NCBI GenBank assembly: GCA_021732785.1
Contig: JAKFUG010000050.1
Span: forward strand, 1 to 47,299
Length of the DNA: 47,299 bases
Reading direction: 5' to 3'
DNA from: Planctomycetaceae bacterium
GTDB lineage: Bacteria > Planctomycetota > Planctomycetia > Planctomycetales > Planctomycetaceae
The position numbers were made by a program, and so were the translations under genes. Positions 37,664-46,277 of the stretch are shown one piece after another (the stretch's first letter is position 1; every line of letters starts with the position of its first letter). Below the pieces are notes generated by a model. It searched no databases. It saw only the letters and a program-made list of their open reading frames with translations, and had not been told where the DNA came from.

Positions 37664-38445
37664 CCCTTGATTCCTTTCGCCTGCAGAATCGGCGTCATCA
37701 GCCGTTTGAGGTTGTCGCAGAAGATCAACTGTTTCGCCGCGGCGGGGATATCAGCCCCGTAGACCTTCGCCAGTTGCGATGCGAAGCTGCGACCGCCGGC
37801 GTCGCTGCCGTAGATCACGCGTTCGGCTCCCAATTCCCGCACCGCCATTTCGGTGTATCCGGCGACGGGATCGGACCCCGCGAGATCGGCGTAAACGTTT
37901 TTCAAATGCCGGATTGCCCGGATGCCGCGTTCCCAGTCCCCGCCGGTATGCCCGCAAATGATCGGGACATCGGGATGACGCCCGGCCAGTTCCGCAAATT
38001 CTTCCGGCGTCGATTCCCCCGGATAGTTGCCGCCGATTTTGAACCACGAGTGTTGAAAGATGACGGCTTTCAATTCGGCCGCGCGTCGAATCAACGGATC
38101 GAGGTCGGGAGCATTCGCCTTCGCCGCCACCCACAACTTCACGCCCACCATCGGCCCATTCGCCACGCAGCGTTCCAGTTCGGCGAGAGACGCTTCGACA
38201 TGCTTCGGATTGAGATACACAAAGCCGAAGGTGCGGTCCGGGTATTTTGTAATCGCCCGCAGCGCCTCGTCATTTTCCTGCCGCAGCGTCTCCGGTGACG
38301 GGTCCTGCGACCACTTCATGCCCATGTAGACGCAGAGCCGTTCGATCCCCATCCGGTCGGCAATGGTGAGCAGTTGCCCCATCCGTTCCTCGGGTGTCTC
38401 CCCCGTCACGCCGGAAAGATGGCAGTGCAAATCCCAGATTCTCAT
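37660..38445 (-). CDS. Amidohydrolase 2 family metal-dependent hydrolase
   Basis: This 261-residue amidohydrolase keeps all the key residues: DLHCH (strand 1 metal His pair), VIFQHSWFK and IICGHTGGDW (strand His), and the strand 8 Asp in IYGSDAGGRS. Family members hydrolyse C-N, C-O or C-C bonds (uracil-, acroyl- or decarboxylase-like); the substrate cannot be predicted. No signal peptide is present, so it is cytoplasmic, in contrast to its Tat-exported paralogue downstream. The start ATG 38445 has GGGGAG about 10 bases upstream. It is the first gene of a minus-strand three-gene operon and is divergent from the DUF1549 gene at 38551. Confidence 0.88.
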   Translation of the reverse strand: MRIWDLHCHLSGVTGETPEERMGQLLTIADRMGIERLCVYMGMKWSQDPSPETLRQENDEALRAITKYPDRTFGFVYLNPKHVEASLAELERCVANGPMVGVKLWVAAKANAPDLDPLIRRAAELKAVIFQHSWFKIGGNYPGESTPEEFAELAGRHPDVPIICGHTGGDWERGIRAIRHLKNVYADLAGSDPVAGYTEMAVRELGAERVIYGSDAGGRSFASQLAKVYGADIPAAAKQLIFCDNLKRLMTPILQAKGIKG

Positions 38446-38550
38446 CCCGCTGAACTCCCCGCCGTGACTCCACCGTCTCGAAGATTGTCCCGATTCGGAC
38501 TATACTCATCAACGCTGAGTGATGTTTGTTTCGCAGAGGATTTTTCGTCG
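38446..38550. promoter_or_regulatory. Divergent promoter region
   Basis: The 105 bases between the two divergent starts must contain promoters for both operons. On the plus strand TATACT at 38501-38506 is a good -10 candidate about 45 bases before the start at 38551, but no matching -35 is evident (a weak GTCTCG lies upstream). AGAGGA at ~38534 can serve as the ribosome-binding site. I see no clear operator. Confidence 0.35.
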
Positions 38551-41500
38551 ATGCGAACGCGGGCAAAACGATTCTGGAATCATCCGCGGCATGGATGGGC
38601 GCTGGCTGCCGTCGCCTGTGTGTTGATGGTTGCGTCGCATGCAAAGGCCGACGACGAAAAGGTGTCGTTCAATCGGGATGTGCGGCCGATTCTCGCGCAA
38701 CATTGCTGGCGCTGTCACGGCTTTGATCCCGCAGCGCGGCAAGCGGGGCTGCGTCTCGATGACCGCACGGCGGCCCTGCAACCGGCCGATTCCGGGTCCG
38801 CGGCGATCCTTCCGGGAAAGCCCGACGATAGCCCGTTCATCACACGGATTCTGTCGGCAGACCCCGACGTGCAGATGCCGCCACCGGAGGCCGCCCGCCG
38901 GTTGAATGCCCGCGAAATCACTATCCTGCGGCAATGGATTGCCGACGGGGCGGAGTATCAACGGCACTGGTCATTCCTGCCGATCGCACGCCCTGCCCCG
39001 CCGTGGGTAGACGGTGTTGCCCATCCGATTGATGCGTTTGTTGCCGCACCGCTTCAACAACAAGGGGTACGACTCGCGCCGGCTGCGGAACCGGCTGCTT
39101 TGCGACGCCGTGTGAGTTTTGATCTCACGGGATTGCCGCCGTCGGTGGACGATCTCGGCCGGATGACGACCGAGACCTACGAACAATTCGTCGATCGCCT
39201 GCTGGGTTCGCCTCACTTCGGCGAACGGATGGCGGTGGATTGGCTCGATGCCGCGCGGTATGCGGATACCGATGGTTACTTTGGCGACAAACCGCGGCAG
39301 ATGTGGTTGTGGCGGGATTGGGTGATTAACGCTTTCAACAACAACATGCCGTTTGATCAATTCACGGTGGAACAACTCGCCGGGGATCTCCTGCCCGAAG
39401 CGACCACGCAGCAACGGATCGCGACCGGGTTCAATCGCAATCATATGTCGAACGATGAAAGCGGGTTGATCGACGAGGAATACCGCGTGGAATACGTCGT
39501 CGATCGAGTCGAAACCACTACGGCGACATGGCTCGGACTGACCGTCGGTTGTGCTCAATGCCATGACCACAAATACGATCCGATCTCCCAGCGCGAGTAT
39601 TATCAGCTCTTCGCCTTCTTCAACAACGTGCCGGAGACGGGCCTGCTCAGCGGACACAACGCGCCGCCCAAGATATCCGTGCCGAGTGAGGTGCAGCAGC
39701 GTGCGCTATCGAATCTTGCGGCCGTGACGCACGTTGCCGAAGCGGCTTTTGAACCGCTCAAAACCGCGTTGGCGACTGCGTGTCGAGAGTCGGAAGCCCG
39801 GCTTCCCAGCACGCTGCCGATGCCCCCCGCGGAGGGCCTGGTCGTCTATGCCGCGAGTGAAGCACCCCCGGAGAACGGTTGGCGGGCCGTGGGGACGCCC
39901 CTCCAGACGGCAGCCGGGATTCGCGGCCGGGCCTTCCAGTTCGATGCCACGCAGCACCTGGAAACCGACGTGCCGGAATTCGATCTGGACGGGCCGTGGA
40001 CCATCGGTTTCTGGCTGTCGCCCACGGGCTCCTTGAGTTGTCCGCTGTCGATGATCGAACCGGAAGGAAATCGTCGCGGCCTCGAAGTGATCTGGCAGAA
40101 AGGACGGTTTGTTGTCCATCTGGTGCATGAATGGGGCACCCATGCCATCGAGATTGCCACGCGAGAACCGGTTACGGCCAAGCAATGGCATCATGTGGCG
40201 ATCTCCCACGACGGAACACGAACCGCCGCCGGATTACTTGTCTTCGTCGACGGTGCCGCCGTTCCACTCGATGTCCGCCGTGATGCCCTCACGGACACGA
40301 TCTCCACAAGACAACCGCTGCGTCTCGGTCGTCGCGATGATGGGCTGGGGTATTACGGCCTGCTGGACGAAGTGCGGATCGTGTCCCGCACGTTATCACC
40401 CGAGACAATCGCCGATTGGAAGCGGGGAGAGCAACTGCGCGGGATCCTGGAAACACCAGCCGAGAAACGGAATCCCCGTGATGCAGAACTGCTGCTGGAT
40501 GACTACATCGATCACCAAGCGGAACCCGCTGCCCGGTCGGCGCGCGATGCGGTGCGGCAGGCCCGCGCCGACGAACAACAATTGAAAGCGGCGATTCCCG
40601 TCGCACTGGTGATGGACGAACTCGCGCAACCGCGCAGCACGCATGTTCTCGAACGGGGCCAATACAACAAACCGCGTGAAGCCGTGTCGCCCGGCACACC
40701 GGCCGCGTTGTCATCGTGGCCGGAGGGTGCGCCGCGCAATCGGCTCGGCTTCGCCCGCTGGCTGGTCGCGCCGGACAATCCTCTCACCGCCCGTGTGGCG
40801 GTCAATCGCTTCTGGAAACAATGCTTCGGCGAAGGACTCGTGCGAACCATCAACGACTTCGGCACGCAAGGCGAACCGCCCACACATCCGGAATTGCTCG
40901 ATTATCTCGCCGCCACGTTTCGCGACAGCGGTTGGGATGTCAAAGCCCTGCTGCGATTGATCGTCACTTCAGACACGTACCGCCAGCGATCATCACTGAT
41001 GCTGCGTGATGGCGAAATCGTCGATCCCGAGAACCGCTGGTTGTCCCGCGGACCGAGTTTTCGGCTGCCGATGGAAATGCTGCGCGATCAAGCGCTGCTG
41101 GCATCGGGACTGCTATCGAGCCATGTCGGTGGCCCGAGCGTCAAGCCGTACCAGCCGCCGGGATTGTGGGAAGAGGTGTCGTACAACGCCGAGGAAACCT
41201 ACGAGCCCGATCGCGGCGACGGTTTGTGGCGGCGCTCGCTTTACACCTACGTCAAACGGCAATCGCCACCGCCAGCATTGTTGTTGTTCGATGGACCGAC
41301 GCGGGAAAAATGCACGCTGTCGCGACCGCGCACCAACACGCCGCTGCAAGCCCTCTATCTGTTGAATGACGACACGTATGTCGAAGCGGCACGACAACTG
41401 GCACTCACGTGTCTGACCGAACACCACAGTGACGAGGAACGATTCGCCGCAATAGCGCGGCGTATTCTCTCCCGGACTTTGAGTACCGCCGAATTGCCGG

Positions 41501-41682
41501 CGTTACGGGGATTGCTCGATCGACAACGCCAGCACTTCGCCGTCGATCCGCCATCCGCAAAGCGTTGGCTTGCCGTGGGGACAACTACGGTGTCACCTTC
41601 TGTGAATGCGATGGAACTGGCGGCGTGGACTGTCGTCGCCCATACGATGCTGAACCTCGATGAAGCGGTGACGCGACGATGA
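38551..41682 (+). CDS. PSCyt1-DUF1549-LamG-DUF1553 planctomycete cytochrome protein
   Basis: This 1043-residue exported protein starts at ATG 38551; the leader is [18 protein letters not shown]. The N-terminal PSCyt1 cytochrome c domain has C52-W-R-C55-H56 and the likely distal Met in [12 protein letters not shown]1549 (~150-370) has a second heme-type motif, C334-A-Q-C337-H338, in [13 protein letters not shown] LamG/concanavalin-like domain (~430-620; [25 protein letters not shown]) precedes DUF1553 (~720-990; [48 protein letters not shown]). LamG suggests carbohydrate binding and the hemes electron transfer. These proteins are abundant in planctomycetes but biochemically unproven. ATGA overlap couples it to the DUF1501 gene. 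Confidence 0.93.
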   Translation: MRTRAKRFWNHPRHGWALAAVACVLMVASHAKADDEKVSFNRDVRPILAQHCWRCHGFDPAARQAGLRLDDRTAALQPADSGSAAILPGKPDDSPFITRILSADPDVQMPPPEAARRLNAREITILRQWIADGAEYQRHWSFLPIARPAPPWVDGVAHPIDAFVAAPLQQQGVRLAPAAEPAALRRRVSFDLTGLPPSVDDLGRMTTETYEQFVDRLLGSPHFGERMAVDWLDAARYADTDGYFGDKPRQMWLWRDWVINAFNNNMPFDQFTVEQLAGDLLPEATTQQRIATGFNRNHMSNDESGLIDEEYRVEYVVDRVETTTATWLGLTVGCAQCHDHKYDPISQREYYQLFAFFNNVPETGLLSGHNAPPKISVPSEVQQRALSNLAAVTHVAEAAFEPLKTALATACRESEARLPSTLPMPPAEGLVVYAASEAPPENGWRAVGTPLQTAAGIRGRAFQFDATQHLETDVPEFDLDGPWTIGFWLSPTGSLSCPLSMIEPEGNRRGLEVIWQKGRFVVHLVHEWGTHAIEIATREPVTAKQWHHVAISHDGTRTAAGLLVFVDGAAVPLDVRRDALTDTISTRQPLRLGRRDDGLGYYGLLDEVRIVSRTLSPETIADWKRGEQLRGILETPAEKRNPRDAELLLDDYIDHQAEPAARSARDAVRQARADEQQLKAAIPVALVMDELAQPRSTHVLERGQYNKPREAVSPGTPAALSSWPEGAPRNRLGFARWLVAPDNPLTARVAVNRFWKQCFGEGLVRTINDFGTQGEPPTHPELLDYLAATFRDSGWDVKALLRLIVTSDTYRQRSSLMLRDGEIVDPENRWLSRGPSFRLPMEMLRDQALLASGLLSSHVGGPSVKPYQPPGLWEEVSYNAEETYEPDRGDGLWRRSLYTYVKRQSPPPALLLFDGPTREKCTLSRPRTNTPLQALYLLNDDTYVEAARQLALTCLTEHHSDEERFAAIARRILSRTLSTAELPALRGLLDRQRQHFAVDPPSAKRWLAVGTTTVSPSVNAMELAAWTVVAHTMLNLDEAVTRR

Positions 41683-43106
41683 ACCAGGGTTTCTTATCAA
41701 CCGATGATGTGTCCCGCCGGGCGTTTCTCCATCGCAGCGGCATGGGGCTCGGCAGCCTCGCGCTGTCAACGATGTGGCCCAACACCGGATGGGCCGCCAG
41801 CACGCCCCATTTCCCGGCGAGGGCCAAGCGTGTCATTTCGCTGTTCATGCACGGCGGCCCTTCGCAGCTCGATCTCTTCGATCACAAACCGAACTTGAAA
41901 GCACTTCACGGACAGGAACTGCCGTCGTCCGTGCGCGATACGCAGCGGCTGACCGGGATGACCAGCGGACAGAAATCGTTCCCGGTTACTTCGTCGGCGT
42001 TCCGGTTTACACAACACGGCGGCAACGGTGCCTGGGTTTCCGAACTGTTGCCGCATACGGCGGGCATCATGGACGATGTGTGCCTTATCCGTTCGATGCA
42101 CACGGAAGCGATCAACCATGATCCCGCCGTCACGTTGTTGCAGACTGGGCATCAGCAACCGGGGCGACCGAGTTTCGGCGCGTGGGCCAGTTACGGCCTG
42201 GGACGCGACAGCGAAAATCTCCCCGCCTTCGTGGTCATGATTTCACGCGGGAGCGCCGCCCGGCCCGCGGATCCGTTGTATGCCCGGTTGTGGGGGGCCG
42301 GGTTTTTGCCGTCGAATCATCAGGGCGTCGCGTTTCGCAGCAGTGGCGATCCAGTGTTGTATCTGACGAATCCCGCCGGGATTGATACGACAACCCGGCG
42401 CGACCAGTTGGATGTCCTCGCGGAACTCAATCACCGTCACGCTGCGGAATACCACGATCCGGAAACGGCGACCCGCATCGCCCAGTATGAAATGACGTTT
42501 CGCATGCAGACCGCGGTGCCGGAGCTGACCGACCTGCGTGACGAAAGTGAATCGACGTTCACGGCCTACGGCCCGCAGTCGCAACATCCGGGCACCTTCG
42601 CCGCAAATTGTCTGCAGGCTCGGCGAATGGCGGAACGGGGCGTGCGGTTTATCCAACTCTATCACCGCGGCTGGGACCAGCATTACAACCTGCCGAGCGA
42701 CCTGCGGCTGCAATGCCGGGATATCGACCAGCCCGCGGCGGCGCTGATTCGCGATTTGAAACAGCGGGGACTGCTGGAAGACACGCTCGTCATCTGGGGC
42801 GGCGAATTCGGCCGGACGACATACAGCCAGGGAAAGCTGGAACCCGCCAACTACGGTCGCGATCACCACGGCGGCTGCTTCACGATGTGGTTGGCCGGCG
42901 GCGGCATCCAGCCCGGGCGTGTGCATGGCGAGACGGACGACTACTGTTTCAACATCATCCGTGATCCGGTGCATGTCCACGATTTGAATGCCACGCTGCT
43001 GCATCTGCTTGGCGTCGATCACACCCGGTTGACGTATCGATTCCAAGGTCGTGACTATCGCCTGACCGACGTGCATGGGCAGATTGTCCACAACATTCTT
43101 GCCTGA
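41679..43106 (+). CDS. DUF1501 (sulfatase-fold) exported protein
   Basis: This 475-residue partner of the preceding DUF1549/1553 protein has a Tat-like leader [19 protein letters not shown]. Family blocks are [72 protein letters not shown] and [21 protein letters not shown]. The His/Asp-rich blocks correspond to the metal site of the sulfatase/alkaline-phosphatase fold. Export as a pair with the cytochrome protein is plausible. The activity is unproven. It is a more typical member than the paralogue at 17749. Confidence 0.93.
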   Translation: MNQGFLSTDDVSRRAFLHRSGMGLGSLALSTMWPNTGWAASTPHFPARAKRVISLFMHGGPSQLDLFDHKPNLKALHGQELPSSVRDTQRLTGMTSGQKSFPVTSSAFRFTQHGGNGAWVSELLPHTAGIMDDVCLIRSMHTEAINHDPAVTLLQTGHQQPGRPSFGAWASYGLGRDSENLPAFVVMISRGSAARPADPLYARLWGAGFLPSNHQGVAFRSSGDPVLYLTNPAGIDTTTRRDQLDVLAELNHRHAAEYHDPETATRIAQYEMTFRMQTAVPELTDLRDESESTFTAYGPQSQHPGTFAANCLQARRMAERGVRFIQLYHRGWDQHYNLPSDLRLQCRDIDQPAAALIRDLKQRGLLEDTLVIWGGEFGRTTYSQGKLEPANYGRDHHGGCFTMWLAGGGIQPGRVHGETDDYCFNIIRDPVHVHDLNATLLHLLGVDHTRLTYRFQGRDYRLTDVHGQIVHNILA

Positions 43107-43446
43107 CCGATGTGCGCTTTGCCGATCGGCAGAATCTGCCGGTGCTCTTGTGCGGTGTGAATTTAGGACATCTGGAGTGGTGTCTGAAATCGCAAATCGA
43201 GCGGTTGTTGCGAGCGGGGTGCATCCGTTGTGGAGTCGGTTACGCGGAGAGCCGAAAACAGCCCTAACCGCGACGGTTTCCGTCGAGGGCGCTATGGCTG
43301 TTTTCAGCGGATGGCGATGGAGCACGACTTCTGCGGGACAATCGCCACGCGCTACGGCGATTCCGGCAAAGTCGCTTCAAGTTGGAATGTGATCGGCGGC
43401 AACGCAGACAACGGACGTTGCACCGATCCAAGTAGGGACGTAAGGC
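43107..43446. other. Intergenic region with a structured inverted repeat
   Basis: No gene is recognised in these 340 bases. They contain an outer inverted repeat GAAAACAGCC (43254-43263) / GGCTGTTTTC (43296-43305). Inside lies the hairpin CGACGG-TTT-CCGTCG (43271-43285), with the flanking GCCCT/AGGGC able to pair as an alternative. The whole folds as one compact ~50-base structure. The last bases before the next start (AGGGA, TAAGG) can serve as ribosome-binding site. Confidence 0.6.
43254..43305. repeat. Structured ~50-base inverted repeat
   Basis: Perfect 10-base outer arms (43254-43263 and 43296-43305) enclose a perfect 6-bp hairpin with TTT loop (43271-43285). It is intergenic, downstream of the DUF1501 gene and about 140 bases before the next start. 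It could be a terminator-like hairpin (the 3' arm ends in TTTTC), a dispersed repeat or a small structured RNA; the sequence alone does not decide. Confidence 0.55.
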
Positions 43447-45102
43447 ATGATTTTGCGGGCCCCGGCGCTGATCACCACGGTCTTGACGGCATCGCTGCTC
43501 TTTTATGGCCAAGCCTCGGCAACCTTCGCCCAGGCCGCCCCCACACCGGCGGCAACTCCGGTTGTCGAAGATCCGCTGCTGACGCAAATCGACCTGGCAA
43601 TTCAGGCCAACAGCCAGCGGTATCTCGTCGCGAACAGCAACAGTCCGTGGCAGATATTCCACGGTTTGCTAGCCTATCGAAAGGACTTCAAAGTCCGCGT
43701 CGGCGATCAAAAGATTTCCGCGATCGAATGGGTTTCCACCATGGAACCGCAATTCGATCGTCAGCCGCTGCTCCTCAAAACGCAACACGGGGCGAAGTTC
43801 CACCCGTTCACCCGACCGTGGGCGTTTGAAGGGCATCCGGCCCAAACGCTGGCGCTGCTGTCCGAATCGCATTTGCCGGCCGACTACAAGCTCAAAATCG
43901 GCGCGGAGGAAGTCACCATCGGCGACTTCCTGCACAACGCCATGATGGAAGTCAACACGCGGGAAGAAATCACGTGGGTGCTCTGGGCACTCATCAACTA
44001 CGTCAAAGTCGATGCCCAATGGGTCAATGAAGCGGGACAGCCGTGGAGCATGGAACTCCTCGTGCAACACCAGGTGCGTGCCAAGGTTGAAGGGGGCCCC
44101 TGCGGCGGCAATCACGGTTTGTTTGCCCTCGTCCGCGCTCGCGACAAATATCTGGCCACCGGACGACCGCTGCGGGGTGCCTGGCTGGAAGCCGATCAGA
44201 AAATTCAACGATATATTCAGATTGCCCGCTCATTGCAGAATCCGGACGGCTCGTTTTCCAACGAATTCTACGAAGGCCGCGGCTTCTCGCGCGACATGAA
44301 CGAACGCTTCGACACCACCGGCCATACGTTCGAGTTTCTGTCGGTCGGGCTGCCTGCGTCGCAGTTGAATGAACCGTGGGTGCGCTCCGCGGCAACGGTG
44401 CTGGCGAACGAACTCTATCAGCACCGCCGTGCCCAACCCTCGTGCGGACCGATGTATCATTCTCTCAACGCGCTGATGAACTATCGGGACCGTCTGCGTC
44501 CGCCGGCACCGGTTGTGGCTGCCGTCACGCCGCCCACGACACCGGTTCCCGATGCGACACCGACGCTGCCTAACGTTCCCGCACCGATCAAACCGGTCAT
44601 TGTTGGACCGAACCCCACCACCGTGAACAAAGATCCGGTGAAGGCGATGGTTCTTCCGTCGCTCGATAAAGCACTTCCCGTCGAACTCGGCCCCCCGGCG
44701 GATGCGCTGCGGCCGCTGAATGTCGCGACGCCCTCGGCCACCGCCTCACCGGCAGCGCCCCCGGCATCCCCCATGCCGACGTCGCCCACGGTCTCTGTCC
44801 CTGCACCCAAATCGCCGGTCGTCACCGGTCCGACACCATTGCCGGTCGTTCCCTCGGAATTGAAACCCGTACCGACCGATCTGAAACCGGTCTCGACCGC
44901 CACCCCGGCGTCCGACGTCGGCACAACCCTTCCGGCTACGCCGCTCAAGCTGCCTTCCGCTCTGGAAGCCAAGCTGCTGAAAATCAGCATTGGCCTGCCG
45001 GCACCGGGGTTGGTCCCTACGCCCCCTTCCGCCGATGTGGATCCGACGGCACCGCGGCTTCTCGATACGTCGGACCCACAAGCGGTCCCGGCCAAACCCT
45101 GA
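43447..45102 (+). CDS. Secreted protein, alpha-helical toroid-like domain plus proline-rich tail (unknown function)
   Basis: This 551-residue protein has a signal peptide (LITTVLTASLLFYGQASATFAQA). Residues ~40-350 are mostly helical with repeats that recall the alpha/alpha toroid of terpene cyclase-like proteins: TWVLWALINYV, GGPCGGNHGLFALVRARDKYL and RSLQNPDGSFSNEFYEGRG. Residues ~355-551 are low complexity, rich in Pro, Thr, Ala and Val, with short repeats such as LKPV, and may be wall-spanning or disordered. I do not recognise a specific function. Similar proteins occur widely in planctomycetes, sometimes under misleading 'ADP-ribosylation factor' names that the sequence does not support. 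Confidence 0.75.
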   Translation: MILRAPALITTVLTASLLFYGQASATFAQAAPTPAATPVVEDPLLTQIDLAIQANSQRYLVANSNSPWQIFHGLLAYRKDFKVRVGDQKISAIEWVSTMEPQFDRQPLLLKTQHGAKFHPFTRPWAFEGHPAQTLALLSESHLPADYKLKIGAEEVTIGDFLHNAMMEVNTREEITWVLWALINYVKVDAQWVNEAGQPWSMELLVQHQVRAKVEGGPCGGNHGLFALVRARDKYLATGRPLRGAWLEADQKIQRYIQIARSLQNPDGSFSNEFYEGRGFSRDMNERFDTTGHTFEFLSVGLPASQLNEPWVRSAATVLANELYQHRRAQPSCGPMYHSLNALMNYRDRLRPPAPVVAAVTPPTTPVPDATPTLPNVPAPIKPVIVGPNPTTVNKDPVKAMVLPSLDKALPVELGPPADALRPLNVATPSATASPAAPPASPMPTSPTVSVPAPKSPVVTGPTPLPVVPSELKPVPTDLKPVSTATPASDVGTTLPATPLKLPSALEAKLLKISIGLPAPGLVPTPPSADVDPTAPRLLDTSDPQAVPAKP

Positions 45103-45133
45103 TCGGGCCGCATTATCAGCCGTTGAGCGCATG

Positions 45134-45165
45134 CCCACGGTTCCTGCTCGAAGGAACCGGCTGGG
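45134..45165 (+). terminator. Hairpin after the proline-rich protein gene (possible terminator)
   Basis: A perfect 8-bp stem CGGTTCCT/AGGAACCG with a 6-base loop (GCTCGA) can be extended by CCCA/TGGG over a 2-base bulge, 32 bases after the stop codon. No T-run follows, so intrinsic termination is only a possibility. Confidence 0.35.
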
Positions 45166-45200
45166 AGCGTAATGCTTCCTGCAAACGGAAGCGGATTCTT

Positions 45201-45272
45201 GCGTGCCACTGGCTCTGCCAGTGCCGTCTTTCTCTTCGATCGGAAAGACACTGGCAGAGCCAGTGGCACACA
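45201..45272. repeat. Intergenic long inverted repeat, family A copy 2
   Basis: Arm 45203-45223 (GTGCCACTGGCTCTGCCAGTG) is a perfect reverse complement of 45249-45269. The loop adds a further pairing GTCTTTC (45226-45232) / GAAAGAC (45243-45249). The arm word TGCCACTGGCTC and the neighbouring TCTT/AAGA match the element at 33618-33704, so the two are copies of one family, ~11.6 kb apart. Confidence 0.9.
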
Positions 45273-45344
45273 CGCTAGTCCACAGTTTCGAGCGCTCGCC
45301 GCGTTCCGGTTGGTAATGCCGAACCACATGTGACGATCCGCCCG

Positions 45345-45373
45345 CTGACTTTTCACCGAGCGTGCCGTACACT
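45345..45373 (+). promoter_or_regulatory. Possible sigma70-type promoter of the metallopeptidase gene
   Basis: CTGACT (45345-45350) and TACACT (45368-45373) are separated by 17 bases, each matching the consensus at 4 of 6 positions. It would start transcription about 55 bases before the ATG at 45436. This is a pattern match only. Confidence 0.3.
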
Positions 45374-45435
45374 GTTCGGCCGGGAAGCTTTTCCCTGTCG
45401 AAACGTCACGCCGCACGTACCGGGAAGTCACCCTC

Positions 45436-46143
45436 ATGTTGTCTCGCTGGCTTGTTCTTCCGCTCGCGGCGGCCACGTTTCTCAGTCTTCGTGACATTGC
45501 CGCGGAAGACAAACCCGCGGCGGAATTCGTTCCGAAGTTTATCGCCGACACGACAAAAGCCCCGGAACTGGCCGATTGGGCCGCAAAGGCCAAACTGCTG
45601 TGCGAACAGTGGTATCCGCGACTCGTCAAAGAGTACGCCACGGAAGGACATCAACCGGCACAAACGGTGACGATGTTCTACGATCCCGATTATGACGGCA
45701 TCGCGGCGACCTCCGGGGCGAAGATCACCATTGCACCCAAATGGCTGGAAAAGCATCCGGACGACATCGGCATGGTGATTCATGAATTGATGCACGTCGT
45801 GCAAGCCTACCCGCCGTCGCGTGAAGGGGGATGGTTGATCGAGGGGATCGCCGACTATGTTCGTTATTGGGTCTATGAACCGGAGAAAAAACAACGTTTC
45901 GCGCTGGATGAAAAGAGTAGCTATAAGCAGGGCTACGGTGTCGCGGCGGCATTTCTCGCCTGGCTGGAACGCGTGAAATCGCCGGGGATCGTGATGAAAC
46001 TGCACACGGCGTTGCGAACGCGAAAATATAAGCCGGCGCTCTTTCAGGAACTCACCGAACGGAGTCTGGACGACCTGTGGACCGAGTTTGTCGCCGCCGG
46101 GGGCAAGGTGCCCGATCTGAAACCGACGGCCACGCTACCGTAA
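45436..46143 (+). CDS. Secreted BSP-family zinc metallopeptidase-like protein
   Basis: This 235-residue protein resembles plant and bacterial 'basic secretory protein' peptidases. The leader is WLVLPLAAATFLSLRDIAAE. The zinc motif HELMH is H116-E-L-M-H120, followed by VVQAYPP and then WLIEGIADYVRYWV around 133-146, where a third metal ligand and active-site Tyr are expected in the family. The substrate strand includes VTMFYDPDYDGIAATSGAKITIAPKWL. Expected to act outside the cytoplasm on proteins or peptides. No operon partner is obvious; a possible promoter lies just upstream. Confidence 0.88.
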   Translation: MLSRWLVLPLAAATFLSLRDIAAEDKPAAEFVPKFIADTTKAPELADWAAKAKLLCEQWYPRLVKEYATEGHQPAQTVTMFYDPDYDGIAATSGAKITIAPKWLEKHPDDIGMVIHELMHVVQAYPPSREGGWLIEGIADYVRYWVYEPEKKQRFALDEKSSYKQGYGVAAAFLAWLERVKSPGIVMKLHTALRTRKYKPALFQELTERSLDDLWTEFVAAGGKVPDLKPTATLP

Positions 46144-46208
46144 TCATTCGCGGCTCAAAAATAATACTGTCGCCGCATTCCGTGACCCTCACACCAAAAA
46201 CGAATCAT

Positions 46209-46237
46209 TTGGGGTGAACCGACCGCGGAGTTATGAT
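46209..46237 (+). promoter_or_regulatory. Likely sigma70-type promoter of argC
   Basis: TTGGGG (46209-46214) and TATGAT (46232-46237) are 17 bases apart. The -10 differs from consensus at one position. The predicted start of transcription (~46244) would leave a ~35-base leader before the ATG at 46278. No arginine-repressor box is evident. Confidence 0.5.
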
Positions 46238-46277
46238 GTCCGTCGGAACAAATCCGATTCTTGAGGCTGGGAACGTT

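Larger units (their letters stand above)
45103..45435. other. Intergenic region with a hairpin, long inverted repeat and possible promoter
   Basis: No gene is seen in these 333 bases. A strong hairpin CGGTTCCT (45138-45145) / AGGAACCG (45152-45159), extendable by CCCA/TGGG, follows the preceding gene and may help end its transcription. The family A inverted repeat (45201-45272) comes next, then a possible promoter for the metallopeptidase gene at 45345-45373. Confidence 0.6.

Noticed and set aside
43075-43392. 105-codon open frame after the DUF1501 gene
   Set aside because: It starts inside the DUF1501 gene, runs through the inverted repeat at 43254-43305 and has no family resemblance.
43447-45102. 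ADP-ribosylation-factor GTPase-activating function, a name attached to similar proteins
   Set aside because: No ArfGAP zinc finger (CxxC...CxxC) is present; the protein is secreted and proline-rich.
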